16,867 bases of DNA from an uncultured Parabacteroides sp. (GCA_900552415.1 USAD01000020.1:1-16867), one strand, 5' to 3'. Counted from the stretch's first letter, positions 7,721 to 16,040 are shown. Numbers and translations are program-made. Notes: generated by a model not told the origin, from the sequence alone.

Positions 7721-7891
7721 TTACTCAAACCGTTTGTTGAGAGCGATATGGCCGAGATAACCAACGATGATCAATGCCAAACCTGTCAGAAGGATCGAGT
7801 TGGTCATACCACCAGTCAATGCGGGTACTGCCAAAATGGCTACTCCGATAAGGAGAACAATAACTCCAAGATATTTCAAAAATTCGTTCAT
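7721..7891 (-). CDS. Small two-helix membrane protein, 56 residues, unknown function
   Basis: Reading the minus strand from the ATG at 7891 to the TAA at 7721 gives 56 residues starting MNEFLKYLGVIVLL and ending HIALNKRFE. Two hydrophobic segments (about residues 5-25 and 32-50) are joined by a short polar loop with PALTGGMTN, and the C-terminus is positively charged: a hairpin-like integral inner-membrane protein. The clean start and stop, membrane-protein composition and a terminator placed immediately downstream support a real gene. A weak promoter may lie at 7929-7959 (minus: TTTC, 19 bp, TTTATTTG). I recognise no functional family. Confidence 0.75.
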   Translation of the reverse strand: MNEFLKYLGVIVLLIGVAILAVPALTGGMTNSILLTGLALIIVGYLGHIALNKRFE

Positions 7892-8027
7892 GGTTATAGA
7901 TGATTTTAAATTATTTTCAATCCTACCGCAAATAAAGCAATAATAACTCGATCGTGAAAATATTTTTATGAAAAAATACCCAAAGGATTAAAATTAGCCT
8001 CTATATTCGCGCTATAAACAGAGAGAT

Positions 8028-8768
8028 ATGAAACGGATAGTGTATTTGGTGTATTTGTGGCTGATCTTTTTACCGATATTTTTGGTGTTGACGATCCTGA
8101 CGGCAGTGACGACGATTGCCGGTTGTCTGTTGGGTGGAGAACGCGTCTTCTCCTATTATCCGGGTATGATCTGGTCTCGCCTGACCTGCTATCTGGCGCT
8201 TTGCCCCATTACGGTAAAAGGTCGTGAGAATATCGACCGCAAACGCTCATATGTTTTCGTGGCCAACCATCAGGGCGCTTTCGATATCTTTTTGATTTAT
8301 GGTTTCCTGGGTGTTCCCATTAAATGGGTGATGAAGGCGGGAATCGGTAAGATCCCGTTTGTCGGAGCCGCTTGTCGTGCCGCCGGATTTATCTTCGTGG
8401 ATAACTCGAGTCCCAAGGCGGCCGCACGCTCGGTGCTTGAGGCGGAGCGTTGCCTGAAAAATGGCGCCTCGATTGTAGTTTTCCCCGAGGGATCGCGTAC
8501 CAGTACGGGTAAGATGATCCGTTTCAAGAAGGGTGCGTACCAGATGGCGGTCGATCAGCATTTGCCGATTATCCCCATCACGCTGAACGGGCCTTTCGAC
8601 GTATTGCCGATTGGTTCCCTGAACGTTCATCCTCACCGTATAGAGATGGTTATCCATCCGGAGGTCCCGACGGCGGATATGGATACGAGCCATAAGGGCA
8701 TGCAGCAATTTGCCGACAAGACACAGGAGATTATCGCTTCCGCCTTGTGGGAGAAATATCGCCAGTAA
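8028..8768 (+). CDS. PlsC-like 1-acyl-sn-glycerol-3-phosphate acyltransferase
   Basis: A 246-residue membrane-associated acyltransferase, probably adding the second acyl chain to lysophosphatidic acid in phospholipid synthesis. Residues about 3-35 are hydrophobic and anchor it to the inner membrane. Motif I (HX4D) is NHQGAFD, with H81 and D86 as catalytic residues. Motif III is FPEGSRTST, with E154 and G155 in the phosphate-binding site. IIPITLNG supplies the motif IV proline region. Motif II reads GFIFVDN: the arginine common at the end of this motif is Asn. Related O-acyltransferases act on ornithine or glycine lipids in this phylum, so the acceptor is not certain. It has no clear consensus promoter; TATATTCG at 8002-8009 is a near match. 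The next gene starts 59 bp after its stop and may be cotranscribed. Confidence 0.88.
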   Translation: MKRIVYLVYLWLIFLPIFLVLTILTAVTTIAGCLLGGERVFSYYPGMIWSRLTCYLALCPITVKGRENIDRKRSYVFVANHQGAFDIFLIYGFLGVPIKWVMKAGIGKIPFVGAACRAAGFIFVDNSSPKAAARSVLEAERCLKNGASIVVFPEGSRTSTGKMIRFKKGAYQMAVDQHLPIIPITLNGPFDVLPIGSLNVHPHRIEMVIHPEVPTADMDTSHKGMQQFADKTQEIIASALWEKYRQ

Positions 8769-8827
8769 GGTTTTCCCTTGCCGGAGGAATCGCGATTTAT
8801 TAACGCCAAATTAGATTTAAAATAGAT

Positions 8828-10876
8828 ATGAAAAGAATTTTATTGTCCATTTTGTTGATGGCCTTTTGTGTTGTTCTGGCGAAAGGCCAATCCCTGTTTT
8901 CCAAGTATTCGCCTATGTTGACAACCCCGGCTGGCTACGTCTGCTACCGGACGGCTGACGCGATCACGGTCGATGGTCGTTTGGATGAGGCTTCATGGCA
9001 AAAGGCTATGCCGACTGCCTCGTTCGCCGATATCCGGGGCGAGGGTTTTGCCAAGCCGATTTATGATACCCGGGCGAAAATGTTGTGGGATGACGATTTC
9101 CTCTATATCGGGGCGATTCTGGAAGAGAAGGATATCGTCGCCCGATTGACCCAACGGGATACCATTATTTATTATGATAACGACTTCGAGGTGTTCATCG
9201 ACCCGGATGGGGATGGGCATCATTATTTCGAGATCGAGAATAACGCCCGGGGTGTTATTTTCGACTTGATGCTGGACCGTCCTTACCGTTCGGGCGGTAA
9301 TTTCTTCTTGCAATGGGATTGTCCGGGCTTGCGCCTGGCGGTACATACCGACGGGACGTTGAACCGTTCCGATGATACGGATCGGCAATGGAGTGTGGAG
9401 ATGGCGATTCCGCGACAGGCCTTGACCCGTAATTTCGAGAACCCGTTGAAGGCCGGTAATTATTGGCGGATTAATTTCTCGCGCGTGCAATGGCTTAAGG
9501 CCGGCGGCCCGGAGGAGAATTGGGTTTGGCAGCCGACCGGAAAGGTGGATATGCACATGCCGGAGCGTTGGGGTTTCCTCTATTTCTCTGGTCGTACCGT
9601 TGGTGAGGGCGAGGAATCGTTTGTCTACCCTTATAACATGGACGTATATAAGTTGCTTTGGGCGATGTTCTATGAGCAACAGGCCCGATACGGAGCGGAG
9701 AAGAATTATATCCGGACGAAGGAGGATTTCTTCCTGGAGGATGAGGAGCTGGCAGCCCTGCCGGCTGACGCTCGGGTGGAGATAGAAGCGACCGCCGGTA
9801 CTTTCCGTATGGGAATTGTCCTGCCTAATGAGGGCGTCCGTTATGTCGTGAACAATGAGGGACGCTTCTCTGTCGAGAAACTGGAGTCCCGTCAGGTGAA
9901 GAACTGGGCCTGGATGGGAATTGATAAGAAGAAGATCGGCGAGCCTTACCGGAAACTGTTCGAGTTGATGAAACGTTGTGGCATCAGCGGTGTCCTGTTC
10001 GAGGGATACGACGAGGAGATCTATAAGCAATGTCATGAGGCGGGGCTTGAGGCGCACTACTGGAAGTGGACCATGAACCGGGCGGAGTTGCTCGAGAGCC
10101 ATCCCGATTGGTTTGCCGTGAACCGTAAGGGTGAGTCGTCGTTCGATAAACCGGCTTACGTGGATTATTACCGTTTCCTCTGCCCGAACCATGAGGGCGT
10201 GGCCGATTATTTGGCGGCGGATTATGTCCGGATCGCTCATTTGCCTTATGTGGATGGGGTTCATTTGGATTATGTCCGCTTCCCGGATGTGGTATTGCCT
10301 GTCAGCCTGTGGAAGAATTACGGCATCGAGCAAACAAGCGAGTTGCCGGAGTATGATTATTGTTATTGTGATGTCTGCCGCGAGAAGTTCAAGGCCCTGA
10401 CCGGCAAGGACCCGTTGACGTTGCCTTACCCGATGCAAAGCCAGTCATGGGTTAATTTCCGTCTGGATGCCATTACCCGTGTGGTCGACCGGATTACGAA
10501 GGCGGTCAAGGCGGACGGGAAGCGTATCTCGGCGGCTGTTTTCCCCGGACCGTCGATGGCCAAGAGCATGGTGCGCCAGGATTGGGGGAATTGGCATCTC
10601 GACGCCTATTATCCGATGATATATAACGGTTTCTATTATGAGGGACCGGAATGGATCGGTCGTTCGGTTAAGGAGAGCGTCCGTACCGTGAATGGCCGGG
10701 CCAAGATTTACGCCGGCCTGATGTTCCCCGATATTAAGGCGGATTTTGAGAAGGCGCTCGATGAGGCTTTCGATAATGGTGCCTCGGGAGTCTCTTTCTT
10801 CGCTGGACCGGATGAGGAATATCTTTTGAGATTCAAGGCCTATCTGGATAAGCGAGGATTTGTCGTGGCCGAGTGA
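8828..10876 (+). CDS. Secreted CBM9-like plus family-10-like (GHL10) glycoside hydrolase
   Basis: The 682-residue product has a signal peptide (residues 1-21, ending VLAKGQ). An N-terminal beta-sandwich resembling CBM9/DOMON-type domains follows (about 40-255): ITVDGRLDEASWQKA, then DNDFEVFIDPDGDGHHYFE and NYWRINFSRVQW. After a linker with an acidic stretch, the C-terminal part (about 345-675) looks like a TIM barrel of the GHL10/DUF187 kind, with D476-G-V-H-L-D481-YVRFP as the clearest signature. A cysteine cluster, C512-Y-C514-D-V-C517, may bind a metal or form a disulphide. It probably acts on glycans outside the cytoplasm; the substrate cannot be told from sequence. It ends 6 bp before the convergent Wzi-family gene, and the two stop codons lie within one small hairpin. 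Confidence 0.82.
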   Translation: MKRILLSILLMAFCVVLAKGQSLFSKYSPMLTTPAGYVCYRTADAITVDGRLDEASWQKAMPTASFADIRGEGFAKPIYDTRAKMLWDDDFLYIGAILEEKDIVARLTQRDTIIYYDNDFEVFIDPDGDGHHYFEIENNARGVIFDLMLDRPYRSGGNFFLQWDCPGLRLAVHTDGTLNRSDDTDRQWSVEMAIPRQALTRNFENPLKAGNYWRINFSRVQWLKAGGPEENWVWQPTGKVDMHMPERWGFLYFSGRTVGEGEESFVYPYNMDVYKLLWAMFYEQQARYGAEKNYIRTKEDFFLEDEELAALPADARVEIEATAGTFRMGIVLPNEGVRYVVNNEGRFSVEKLESRQVKNWAWMGIDKKKIGEPYRKLFELMKRCGISGVLFEGYDEEIYKQCHEAGLEAHYWKWTMNRAELLESHPDWFAVNRKGESSFDKPAYVDYYRFLCPNHEGVADYLAADYVRIAHLPYVDGVHLDYVRFPDVVLPVSLWKNYGIEQTSELPEYDYCYCDVCREKFKALTGKDPLTLPYPMQSQSWVNFRLDAITRVVDRITKAVKADGKRISAAVFPGPSMAKSMVRQDWGNWHLDAYYPMIYNGFYYEGPEWIGRSVKESVRTVNGRAKIYAGLMFPDIKADFEKALDEAFDNGASGVSFFAGPDEEYLLRFKAYLDKRGFVVAE

Positions 10877-10895
10877 TGGCGCTTATTGCCATCGC
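10873..10895. terminator. Hairpin spanning the stops of two convergent genes
   Basis: GTGATGGC (10873-10880) pairs with GCCATCGC (10888-10895) around the loop GCTTATT, giving 8 pairs with one G-U. The TGA of the plus-strand glycosidase (10874-10876) is in the left arm and the TAA of the minus-strand gene (10883-10885) is in the loop. There is no T-run on either strand, so termination efficiency is doubtful. Confidence 0.4.
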
Positions 10896-12367
10896 TTCAG
10901 TACGCCTCGCTTGCTCACCTTGACCTGGAAACCGAAATTCTCGCCAGGCAAGCTGCCCGTATCGAGCGAGGCGGCCCCCTCGAACTGCCAACCTTTCAGT
11001 TTGGGATGCTTATAGGTCAGCCCGATGAGGCTGGCCGTCCCGTTTCTTTTCTCGGGGAATGGCTCGCTGTGCCGTCCCCAGCCGTTCATGACCGTGAAGA
11101 GTATCCGATAATCGAGCGTGGCCGAGATCGAGCCCTCCGCACCCACATGCCAATCCCTTACCCGATTGTTCTTGAATCCCAATGAGCCATCCTCGTTGTA
11201 TTCCGGACTGATGATCAGGGGCGAGCCGATGCCCCGATTGAAATAGGCGAAGCCGGTCTTGTATTCCTGGTTGTTGTAATAGTCGTCATTGCCTCCGCCG
11301 ACACCCGGATATTTCCCGTGGTCGAACCAGATGAAGTGCATCGGGCCACTTTGGTCGCGAGTGTTGAGATACTCGAATACGACAGCCCGGAGCCAGGGAA
11401 GATTTTTCGGTTGCCATTCAATGCCCCAAAGGCCATCGATGCCGTTCTCGAAAACCATACCCGACTTGTCATTGAAGGGATGTTGATGATAGGCTGTCAG
11501 TTCCCAGGCGGGATGGCTGTAGCTTAGCTGGAAATCATATGAGCCGGAATGGCTGCCCAATACATTTTCCTGATCGGAGATGGAAGCCTGCTGGTCGCCT
11601 TTACTGCCGGTGAAGACCCGAAGGAAGTCCTTGAACGAGTGAGGTTGCTCGCCAATCGACGGATCGGTCGACGTACCGCCCCATTGCGCCCAGTGCTGGA
11701 CGCCAAGCGTCAGGGATAGCGGGAAATCGTCATGCGTGTCCTTGATCCGGAGAAATAGCGACTTGTGATGCCAAAGGATACGCTCGTTGTAGGTCTCGCC
11801 TTTCTTGGAGAAGTCCTCAAGATAGCTCTCGTCGAACGATCGGCCTACGGCGAAATCGCCTTTGACCTGCAGCCAGCCCCGTGTGCCCGGCACGACGGTA
11901 AACGTCGGGATGCTGAGGTTGATCTCCGGGATCGGGCGTGCGTTGGCGGAGAAGGTCAGGTCGCCGGAGCTAAGACGCCTGTTACGCAGGGAGGTATAAC
12001 ACTCCTTGCTGCCGATCGAAAGCCAGAGGGCCTGATAGCCGATTTCGGCGTAGGCTTGTTGGAGATAGACATTTCGGTAGCGGGGAACAACCCCGACCAG
12101 GCTCAGGCCCGCGCCCCATTGCCAATTCTTGCTTATCCGTTGGTGATGCGACAACCCGATGTCGAGGTATGCGTTGTTTGCCTCGATCGGCATTTTCCCG
12201 TATTGGTTGCTGACTGCCCAGAAGGGCGCATGATCGCCTCCGCCAACGATGCCGGAAAATTCTGCCGTATAGCTGGTCGCTTCCTCTGGGGCATGTTCTT
12301 GCGCAAGAGCGGGCAGGCCGAGTCCCCAAATGAGTAATCCCGTTATGGTCAATCTGATGTGTCGCAT
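10883..12367 (-). CDS. Wzi-family capsule assembly/outer-membrane beta-barrel protein
   Basis: The product is 494 residues from the ATG at 12367, with a signal peptide (about residues 1-23, ending PALAQ). An in-frame ATG at 12442 would add 25 residues, but it lies upstream of the predicted promoter and puts polar sequence before the signal peptide. The mature protein has alternating aromatic beta-strands, GVVPRYRNVYLQQAYAEIGY, HWAQWGGTSTDPS, VFEYLNTRDQSG and a late GWGRH. These match the capsule assembly Wzi family (Caps_assemb_Wzi), outer-membrane barrels that in Gram-negatives hold capsule on the surface. No other capsule gene is nearby, so the surface glycan it serves is unknown. Its neighbours on the same strand lie 119 bp and more upstream and it seems to have its own promoter. 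Confidence 0.82.
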   Translation of the reverse strand: MRHIRLTITGLLIWGLGLPALAQEHAPEEATSYTAEFSGIVGGGDHAPFWAVSNQYGKMPIEANNAYLDIGLSHHQRISKNWQWGAGLSLVGVVPRYRNVYLQQAYAEIGYQALWLSIGSKECYTSLRNRRLSSGDLTFSANARPIPEINLSIPTFTVVPGTRGWLQVKGDFAVGRSFDESYLEDFSKKGETYNERILWHHKSLFLRIKDTHDDFPLSLTLGVQHWAQWGGTSTDPSIGEQPHSFKDFLRVFTGSKGDQQASISDQENVLGSHSGSYDFQLSYSHPAWELTAYHQHPFNDKSGMVFENGIDGLWGIEWQPKNLPWLRAVVFEYLNTRDQSGPMHFIWFDHGKYPGVGGGNDDYYNNQEYKTGFAYFNRGIGSPLIISPEYNEDGSLGFKNNRVRDWHVGAEGSISATLDYRILFTVMNGWGRHSEPFPEKRNGTASLIGLTYKHPKLKGWQFEGAASLDTGSLPGENFGFQVKVSKRGVLKRWQ

Positions 12368-12389
12368 ATCCGATCCTATTGGTGTGTCG

Positions 12390-12421
12390 CGAAAATAGTG
12401 ATTTCGTTCGAGGCATCCAAA
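12390..12421 (-). promoter_or_regulatory. Probable promoter of the Wzi-family gene
   Basis: On the minus strand TTTG (12421-12418) is followed after 20 bp by TATTTTCG (12397-12390), one mismatch from TAnnTTTG. Transcription would start near 12384, some 17 nt before the ATG at 12367. Confidence 0.6.
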
Positions 12422-12486
12422 GCCTTGTCCCGGTTGGGGCATCTTTCAGCGGGTCGCGCTGTGCCTTGCCCTAACAGGGAAAAACT

Positions 12487-13494
12487 TCAGTGTGATTTTT
12501 GGCTCGCCAACCAACGGAAAATTGTTTGGTAGGCCTCGTCTCGGGCCGGTTGTCCGGAGAGGATCAGGTCATGGATACCATTATGGATCGCCTTATAGGT
12601 CACGTTCGGGCCCAGTTGCTTTCCATATTCCTGAATATCCTCGACATCCAGGACAATGTCGGCCATGCGGTTACCCTCTTTCCACTCCACGCCCTCGGGC
12701 AACGATTGGTCGGACGAGAGCACCAGGACGGGGCAATCCAGATTGGCTTCCTCCTGAAGTTCTTGTTGGGCAGCGTGTATGGCGTGGATCCAGCCCGCCT
12801 TTTTCGGGTGAGCGTACAGCTTTTTCCACTCATCGTTGAAATCCCATTCTCCTTTAAGACGCTTGAGGAGGCTGGCGCCATATTGCGAGAAGGCTCCGCC
12901 GTTTTGCGCCGTGAGGTTGGGAAAGTAGCCGCCAATGAAGGAGACGGCAGGGAGCAGGATGTTCTCCATGCCCCAACCGAAATTCCAGTCGAGGAAGGGA
13001 CTGTTGAGGATCAGGCCATCGACGGGGCAATGGTCTTGTCGCTCGTGCAGGTAATAAGAGGTGATGAGTCCGCCTGTTGAGTGTCCCATCAACCAAATCC
13101 GCTCGTTTCCCTCGGAGCGAATCGTGGCGAGCGCCGTGTCGATGTCCGCGAAATACTCACCGAGATCCTTGCAGAAGAAGGCATCCTGGTGCGGGCGGAG
13201 CGAGCGTCCGTATTTCCGGAGGTCGAGCGCATAGAAGTTGTACCCCCGTGCGTTGACACTATCGCCAAGCTCTCGCTGGAAGAAATAGTCGTTATAGCCG
13301 TGCACGTAGAGGATCGCGTCGCGCGTCGCGGGGCCTGTCGCCCGTTTGACGAGCGTGCAAACCACCTCGCCCTCATAGTCGTCCGCCATCCGGAAGGTCC
13401 GCTGGAGGTAGTTGTCGCCCAGGATATCCATTTGGTATTGTGGCCAAATCGGTTGGAGTATGGCCAAGAGTAGAAGCGTAAAGAGCCATTTCAT
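12487..13494 (-). CDS. Secreted alpha/beta hydrolase (serine esterase/lysophospholipase-like)
   Basis: A 335-residue product from the ATG at 13494, with a signal peptide (about residues 1-19, MKWLFTLLLLAILQPIWPQ). An in-frame ATG at 13563 is rejected because it puts a charged stretch before the signal peptide and overlaps an inverted repeat. The fold is a Hydrolase_4-like alpha/beta hydrolase: LYVHGYNDYFF is the oxyanion-hole strand, GHSTGG carries the nucleophile S139, D262 in LVLSSDQSLP is the likely acid and H308 in NGIHDLILSG the likely base. Close relatives are annotated as monoacylglycerol lipases or lysophospholipases, so hydrolysis of an ester in the periplasm or outside the cell is likely; the substrate is unknown. 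It lies between the Wzi-family gene and the 803-residue protein on the same strand, 87 bp downstream of the latter. Confidence 0.85.
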   Translation of the reverse strand: MKWLFTLLLLAILQPIWPQYQMDILGDNYLQRTFRMADDYEGEVVCTLVKRATGPATRDAILYVHGYNDYFFQRELGDSVNARGYNFYALDLRKYGRSLRPHQDAFFCKDLGEYFADIDTALATIRSEGNERIWLMGHSTGGLITSYYLHERQDHCPVDGLILNSPFLDWNFGWGMENILLPAVSFIGGYFPNLTAQNGGAFSQYGASLLKRLKGEWDFNDEWKKLYAHPKKAGWIHAIHAAQQELQEEANLDCPVLVLSSDQSLPEGVEWKEGNRMADIVLDVEDIQEYGKQLGPNVTYKAIHNGIHDLILSGQPARDEAYQTIFRWLASQKSH

Positions 13495-13540
13495 GATCGG
13501 TCGTTTTTTTGTTCTATCCTTATAACCGCGGAGAGATGCG

Positions 13541-13575
13541 ATTTGTTCCCGTGCGATTATCACACGGGAACAAAT
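13541..13575 (-). terminator. Perfect 13-bp inverted repeat between two minus-strand genes
   Basis: Positions 13541-13553 are perfectly complementary to 13563-13575 around a 9-nt loop. It begins 7 bp after the TAA of the 803-residue gene, where a terminator would be expected, but neither side has a T-run. It is also about 50 bp upstream of the hydrolase start, so an operator or RNA-stability element is an alternative. Confidence 0.55.
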
Positions 13576-13581
13576 GAGGGA

Positions 13582-15993
13582 TTAGGGTACCGTGATCTTT
13601 TCGGGTTCGCCTCGGGTGATGTAACGGATAATCACGTCTGGCGCGTCTTCACTGACCAACTCACAAGAGAAGGAGACGGCGGACGATCCGGCAGGCAGGC
13701 TCGCTTTTCCTTCCGGTCGAACCTCCTCGATCACGTTATAATTCTTGTCGGTGACGACCGCCTTTCCGTCAGCCGTGAAAAGAAGATACTGGCGGTCGGA
13801 GATCTCGCAAGGGAATTTGATGACGCCTTCGGGTGTCGTGAATTTCGGATCCTTGATCGTCCCGTCACCATCTACTTTCAAACGGATGGCGTAATTTCCG
13901 CCGTAAGGTGTCTCCCATGCCCAATCGGCGCCGCCGGGTTGGCCGGGTTGCATCTCGCCCAAGTTACAGGTGTAATGCTTGGAGATGAAGAGTGGATAGA
14001 GATTGAAGTTCTTGTCGTCGAGCCGTTCCAGATGCCATTCGGTCTTGGGGTCACGCAGGCGACTTCTTTGCTCGTCGGTGAAGGCTTGCCGCTCACGCAA
14101 GTAATCCCAGTCATGGATGGCTTCCAACAGGCGATCGATCTGGCCATGTCGGCGGAAGGTATTGCTTCGGATGGTCATACCATAGCCCGCGTCGAAACCG
14201 GCCGCTTCAGACATGGCCCATTCCAGATCCTCAAGAGAGGTACATTCCTGCCGGCGATCGGCGAGTCGGATCAGGAACCAGCCGAGCATTCTTGGGAAAA
14301 GGTTACGGCGATAGAAAACCTGGTTCTTGATCCGGCTTTCTACTTGTCCCGTTCGCATCGCCTCGCCCCACGGTTCTCCCCAATTGGTATAGGTGTGTAT
14401 ATGCCAGGTGTTATGGCTCAAGCGGCTGGCGTCGTTACGCAGGGGCGTTTTAATCTGGTTGAAGAAACGGGTGACGAACCTCGACATGGCGTATTCGTCT
14501 TGTCCCGTATAAGAACAGCCCTCCAGTCCGTCGAAAGAGATCTGGCAAAGTCCTGTCTTGTTCATGATCTCGGCCAAACGATCAGAGAATGCGTCTTGCA
14601 GGGTCAGATCCGGGAAAAGCGTCTTGTAGGGATAATCCCATAACTTATATAATGGAGCGCTGGCCTCATGCGTTGTGGCGGTTGTGCCCCAAGCGCCGCG
14701 TACGCAATCTTTCAGGAGCAGTCGCTCGCCTTGTTCCTCTACTTTTCCGAAAGAGATCAACTCATTGTCGATCTGGAGCGCATTGAGTGTCAGCGGTACG
14801 GCAAAGAGGTCTGATTTCTCGATGAGGATTTCGGTTTGGCTTGCGTCGAGCGGATCAACCAAGGTCAGTTTGCCCTGTTTCAGCAGATGCTTGGAAGGGA
14901 CAGGTGTCACATAGGCATCGTTGGTTGTCATGAAATTGCTTAGGCAGTGTATTCCCATACCGATTCCTGATACCTTAGCCTTGTCGACCATAGCCTTGAC
15001 ACCGTTATCGCCTTGGCTGGAGAATTTAGGGTTCCAGTTGAAATGTCCCCAATCGAGGAATGGCCCTTCATGATAGATATAGTCGAAGCCGGCGATTTTC
15101 GCCTTCTCAAGCGTCTGGTCGAGATTGCTTTCCGTGAAATCGGAGATGAGGTAAGATTTCATGGATTCTCTGGATATCTTGGCCCATTCGCCTTTCAGCA
15201 TTGGGTGTGGCAATTGCTCGGCGACCTCGATCTCGCCAATCCGTTCGAGAGCCTTATTGCGTTCGCAACCGAAAAGGGCGATCGCCGCACCTTTGATCAC
15301 GCCGTCCTCTCCATTAACAGGTAAAGTCCACGACTGCTTGACTTGTAAAACCTGACGGTATTCTTCCCGGTCTCGACGTCGGGCGGCGAGTTGGAATACC
15401 GCGCCTGATGCGGTCTTTGTAGCTGCCTGTTTGTAACCTGGTACGGTACTGACCGAGAGAACAGCCGGTTCGCCTTGGTAACCGAAGGTTGTCATGATCT
15501 GTTCCGCATATTCGTCTGGTAATCCGGCGGTAGTCTTGATGTTTAAGGCTTGGGCTCCGAAAGCCAGTCCTTCACCTTGAACGACTCCGACCACCTCGCC
15601 AACTACCTCATTGAGGCGTACACCCAAAGGACCGAACAGCAGGATGTCGTATTGGGTTGGAACAGCGCTGGCATCTAAACGGACATGCGTATCTGCCTCC
15701 TTGTAGCGAAGGGTGATTTTTCCTCCATCCGACATGGTCAGTCGCAGTTGGTTTCCTGATTTTGACAAATGTGTCGGAGTGATTAACTCGCCTTGCTTGC
15801 CTGCGGAAACCAGGGGATACTGTTTTCCCTCAAGAATCTCTTGTTGGTTTACCTTTATGGAGGTGTAATAGCCTCGGCTGTCAATAGCGAATTGTGTCTC
15901 GCTTGTTTTTAGCTGGATGTCTTGTGCTTGCGTCACATAAGTGGAAAGCGCCAGGAGGAGCATCCAGATTCCTCGTCTCAAATACAGTTTCAT
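13582..15993 (-). CDS. Secreted 803-residue protein with probable TIM barrel, family not recognised
   Basis: It begins with a signal peptide (about residues 1-24, ending VTQAQ). Residues about 25-280 look like a beta-rich domain (RGYYTSIKVNQQEILEG; GGKITLRYKEADTHVRLD). About 290-620 suggests a TIM barrel: YHEGPFLDWGHFNWNP holds E309 and D314, then GIGMGIHCLSNFMTT, and QISFDGLEGC with D488 and E491, followed by SHNTWHIHTYTNWGEPWG. The C-terminal 130 residues look like a beta-sandwich (YAIRLKVDGDGTI, DRQYLLFTADGKAVV). A beta domain before a barrel with acidic residues at strand ends is the layout of many glycoside hydrolases, so a polysaccharide-active enzyme is the best inference, but I cannot name a CAZy family or confirm the catalytic residues. 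It has a full-consensus promoter and is divergent from the phosphodiesterase gene. Confidence 0.7.
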   Translation of the reverse strand: MKLYLRRGIWMLLLALSTYVTQAQDIQLKTSETQFAIDSRGYYTSIKVNQQEILEGKQYPLVSAGKQGELITPTHLSKSGNQLRLTMSDGGKITLRYKEADTHVRLDASAVPTQYDILLFGPLGVRLNEVVGEVVGVVQGEGLAFGAQALNIKTTAGLPDEYAEQIMTTFGYQGEPAVLSVSTVPGYKQAATKTASGAVFQLAARRRDREEYRQVLQVKQSWTLPVNGEDGVIKGAAIALFGCERNKALERIGEIEVAEQLPHPMLKGEWAKISRESMKSYLISDFTESNLDQTLEKAKIAGFDYIYHEGPFLDWGHFNWNPKFSSQGDNGVKAMVDKAKVSGIGMGIHCLSNFMTTNDAYVTPVPSKHLLKQGKLTLVDPLDASQTEILIEKSDLFAVPLTLNALQIDNELISFGKVEEQGERLLLKDCVRGAWGTTATTHEASAPLYKLWDYPYKTLFPDLTLQDAFSDRLAEIMNKTGLCQISFDGLEGCSYTGQDEYAMSRFVTRFFNQIKTPLRNDASRLSHNTWHIHTYTNWGEPWGEAMRTGQVESRIKNQVFYRRNLFPRMLGWFLIRLADRRQECTSLEDLEWAMSEAAGFDAGYGMTIRSNTFRRHGQIDRLLEAIHDWDYLRERQAFTDEQRSRLRDPKTEWHLERLDDKNFNLYPLFISKHYTCNLGEMQPGQPGGADWAWETPYGGNYAIRLKVDGDGTIKDPKFTTPEGVIKFPCEISDRQYLLFTADGKAVVTDKNYNVIEEVRPEGKASLPAGSSAVSFSCELVSEDAPDVIIRYITRGEPEKITVP

Positions 15994-16040
15994 GATAATT
16001 AAATAATAAAGTTAATAAGGACTAGAGTTTTTCCTGATGG

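Noticed and set aside
7461..7903. Two overlapping plus-strand open frames across the AGTACT array and the small gene
   Set aside because: Their translations are low in coding character, run through the repeat array and the terminator, and oppose the better-supported minus-strand membrane protein.
8993..10438. A 481-codon open frame on the minus strand
   Set aside because: It lies wholly opposite the glycosidase gene, has no signal or family motif, and reflects the lack of stop codons in GC-rich antisense sequence.
12467..12485. Small CCCT/AGGG hairpin next to five A residues as a terminator of the alpha/beta hydrolase gene
   Set aside because: On the minus strand the T-run precedes rather than follows the stem, and the stem is only 4 bp.
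13543..14643. A 366-codon open frame on the plus strand
   Set aside because: It is antisense to the 803-residue protein, whose signal peptide, promoter and domain pattern are convincing; no family motif is seen in the antisense frame.
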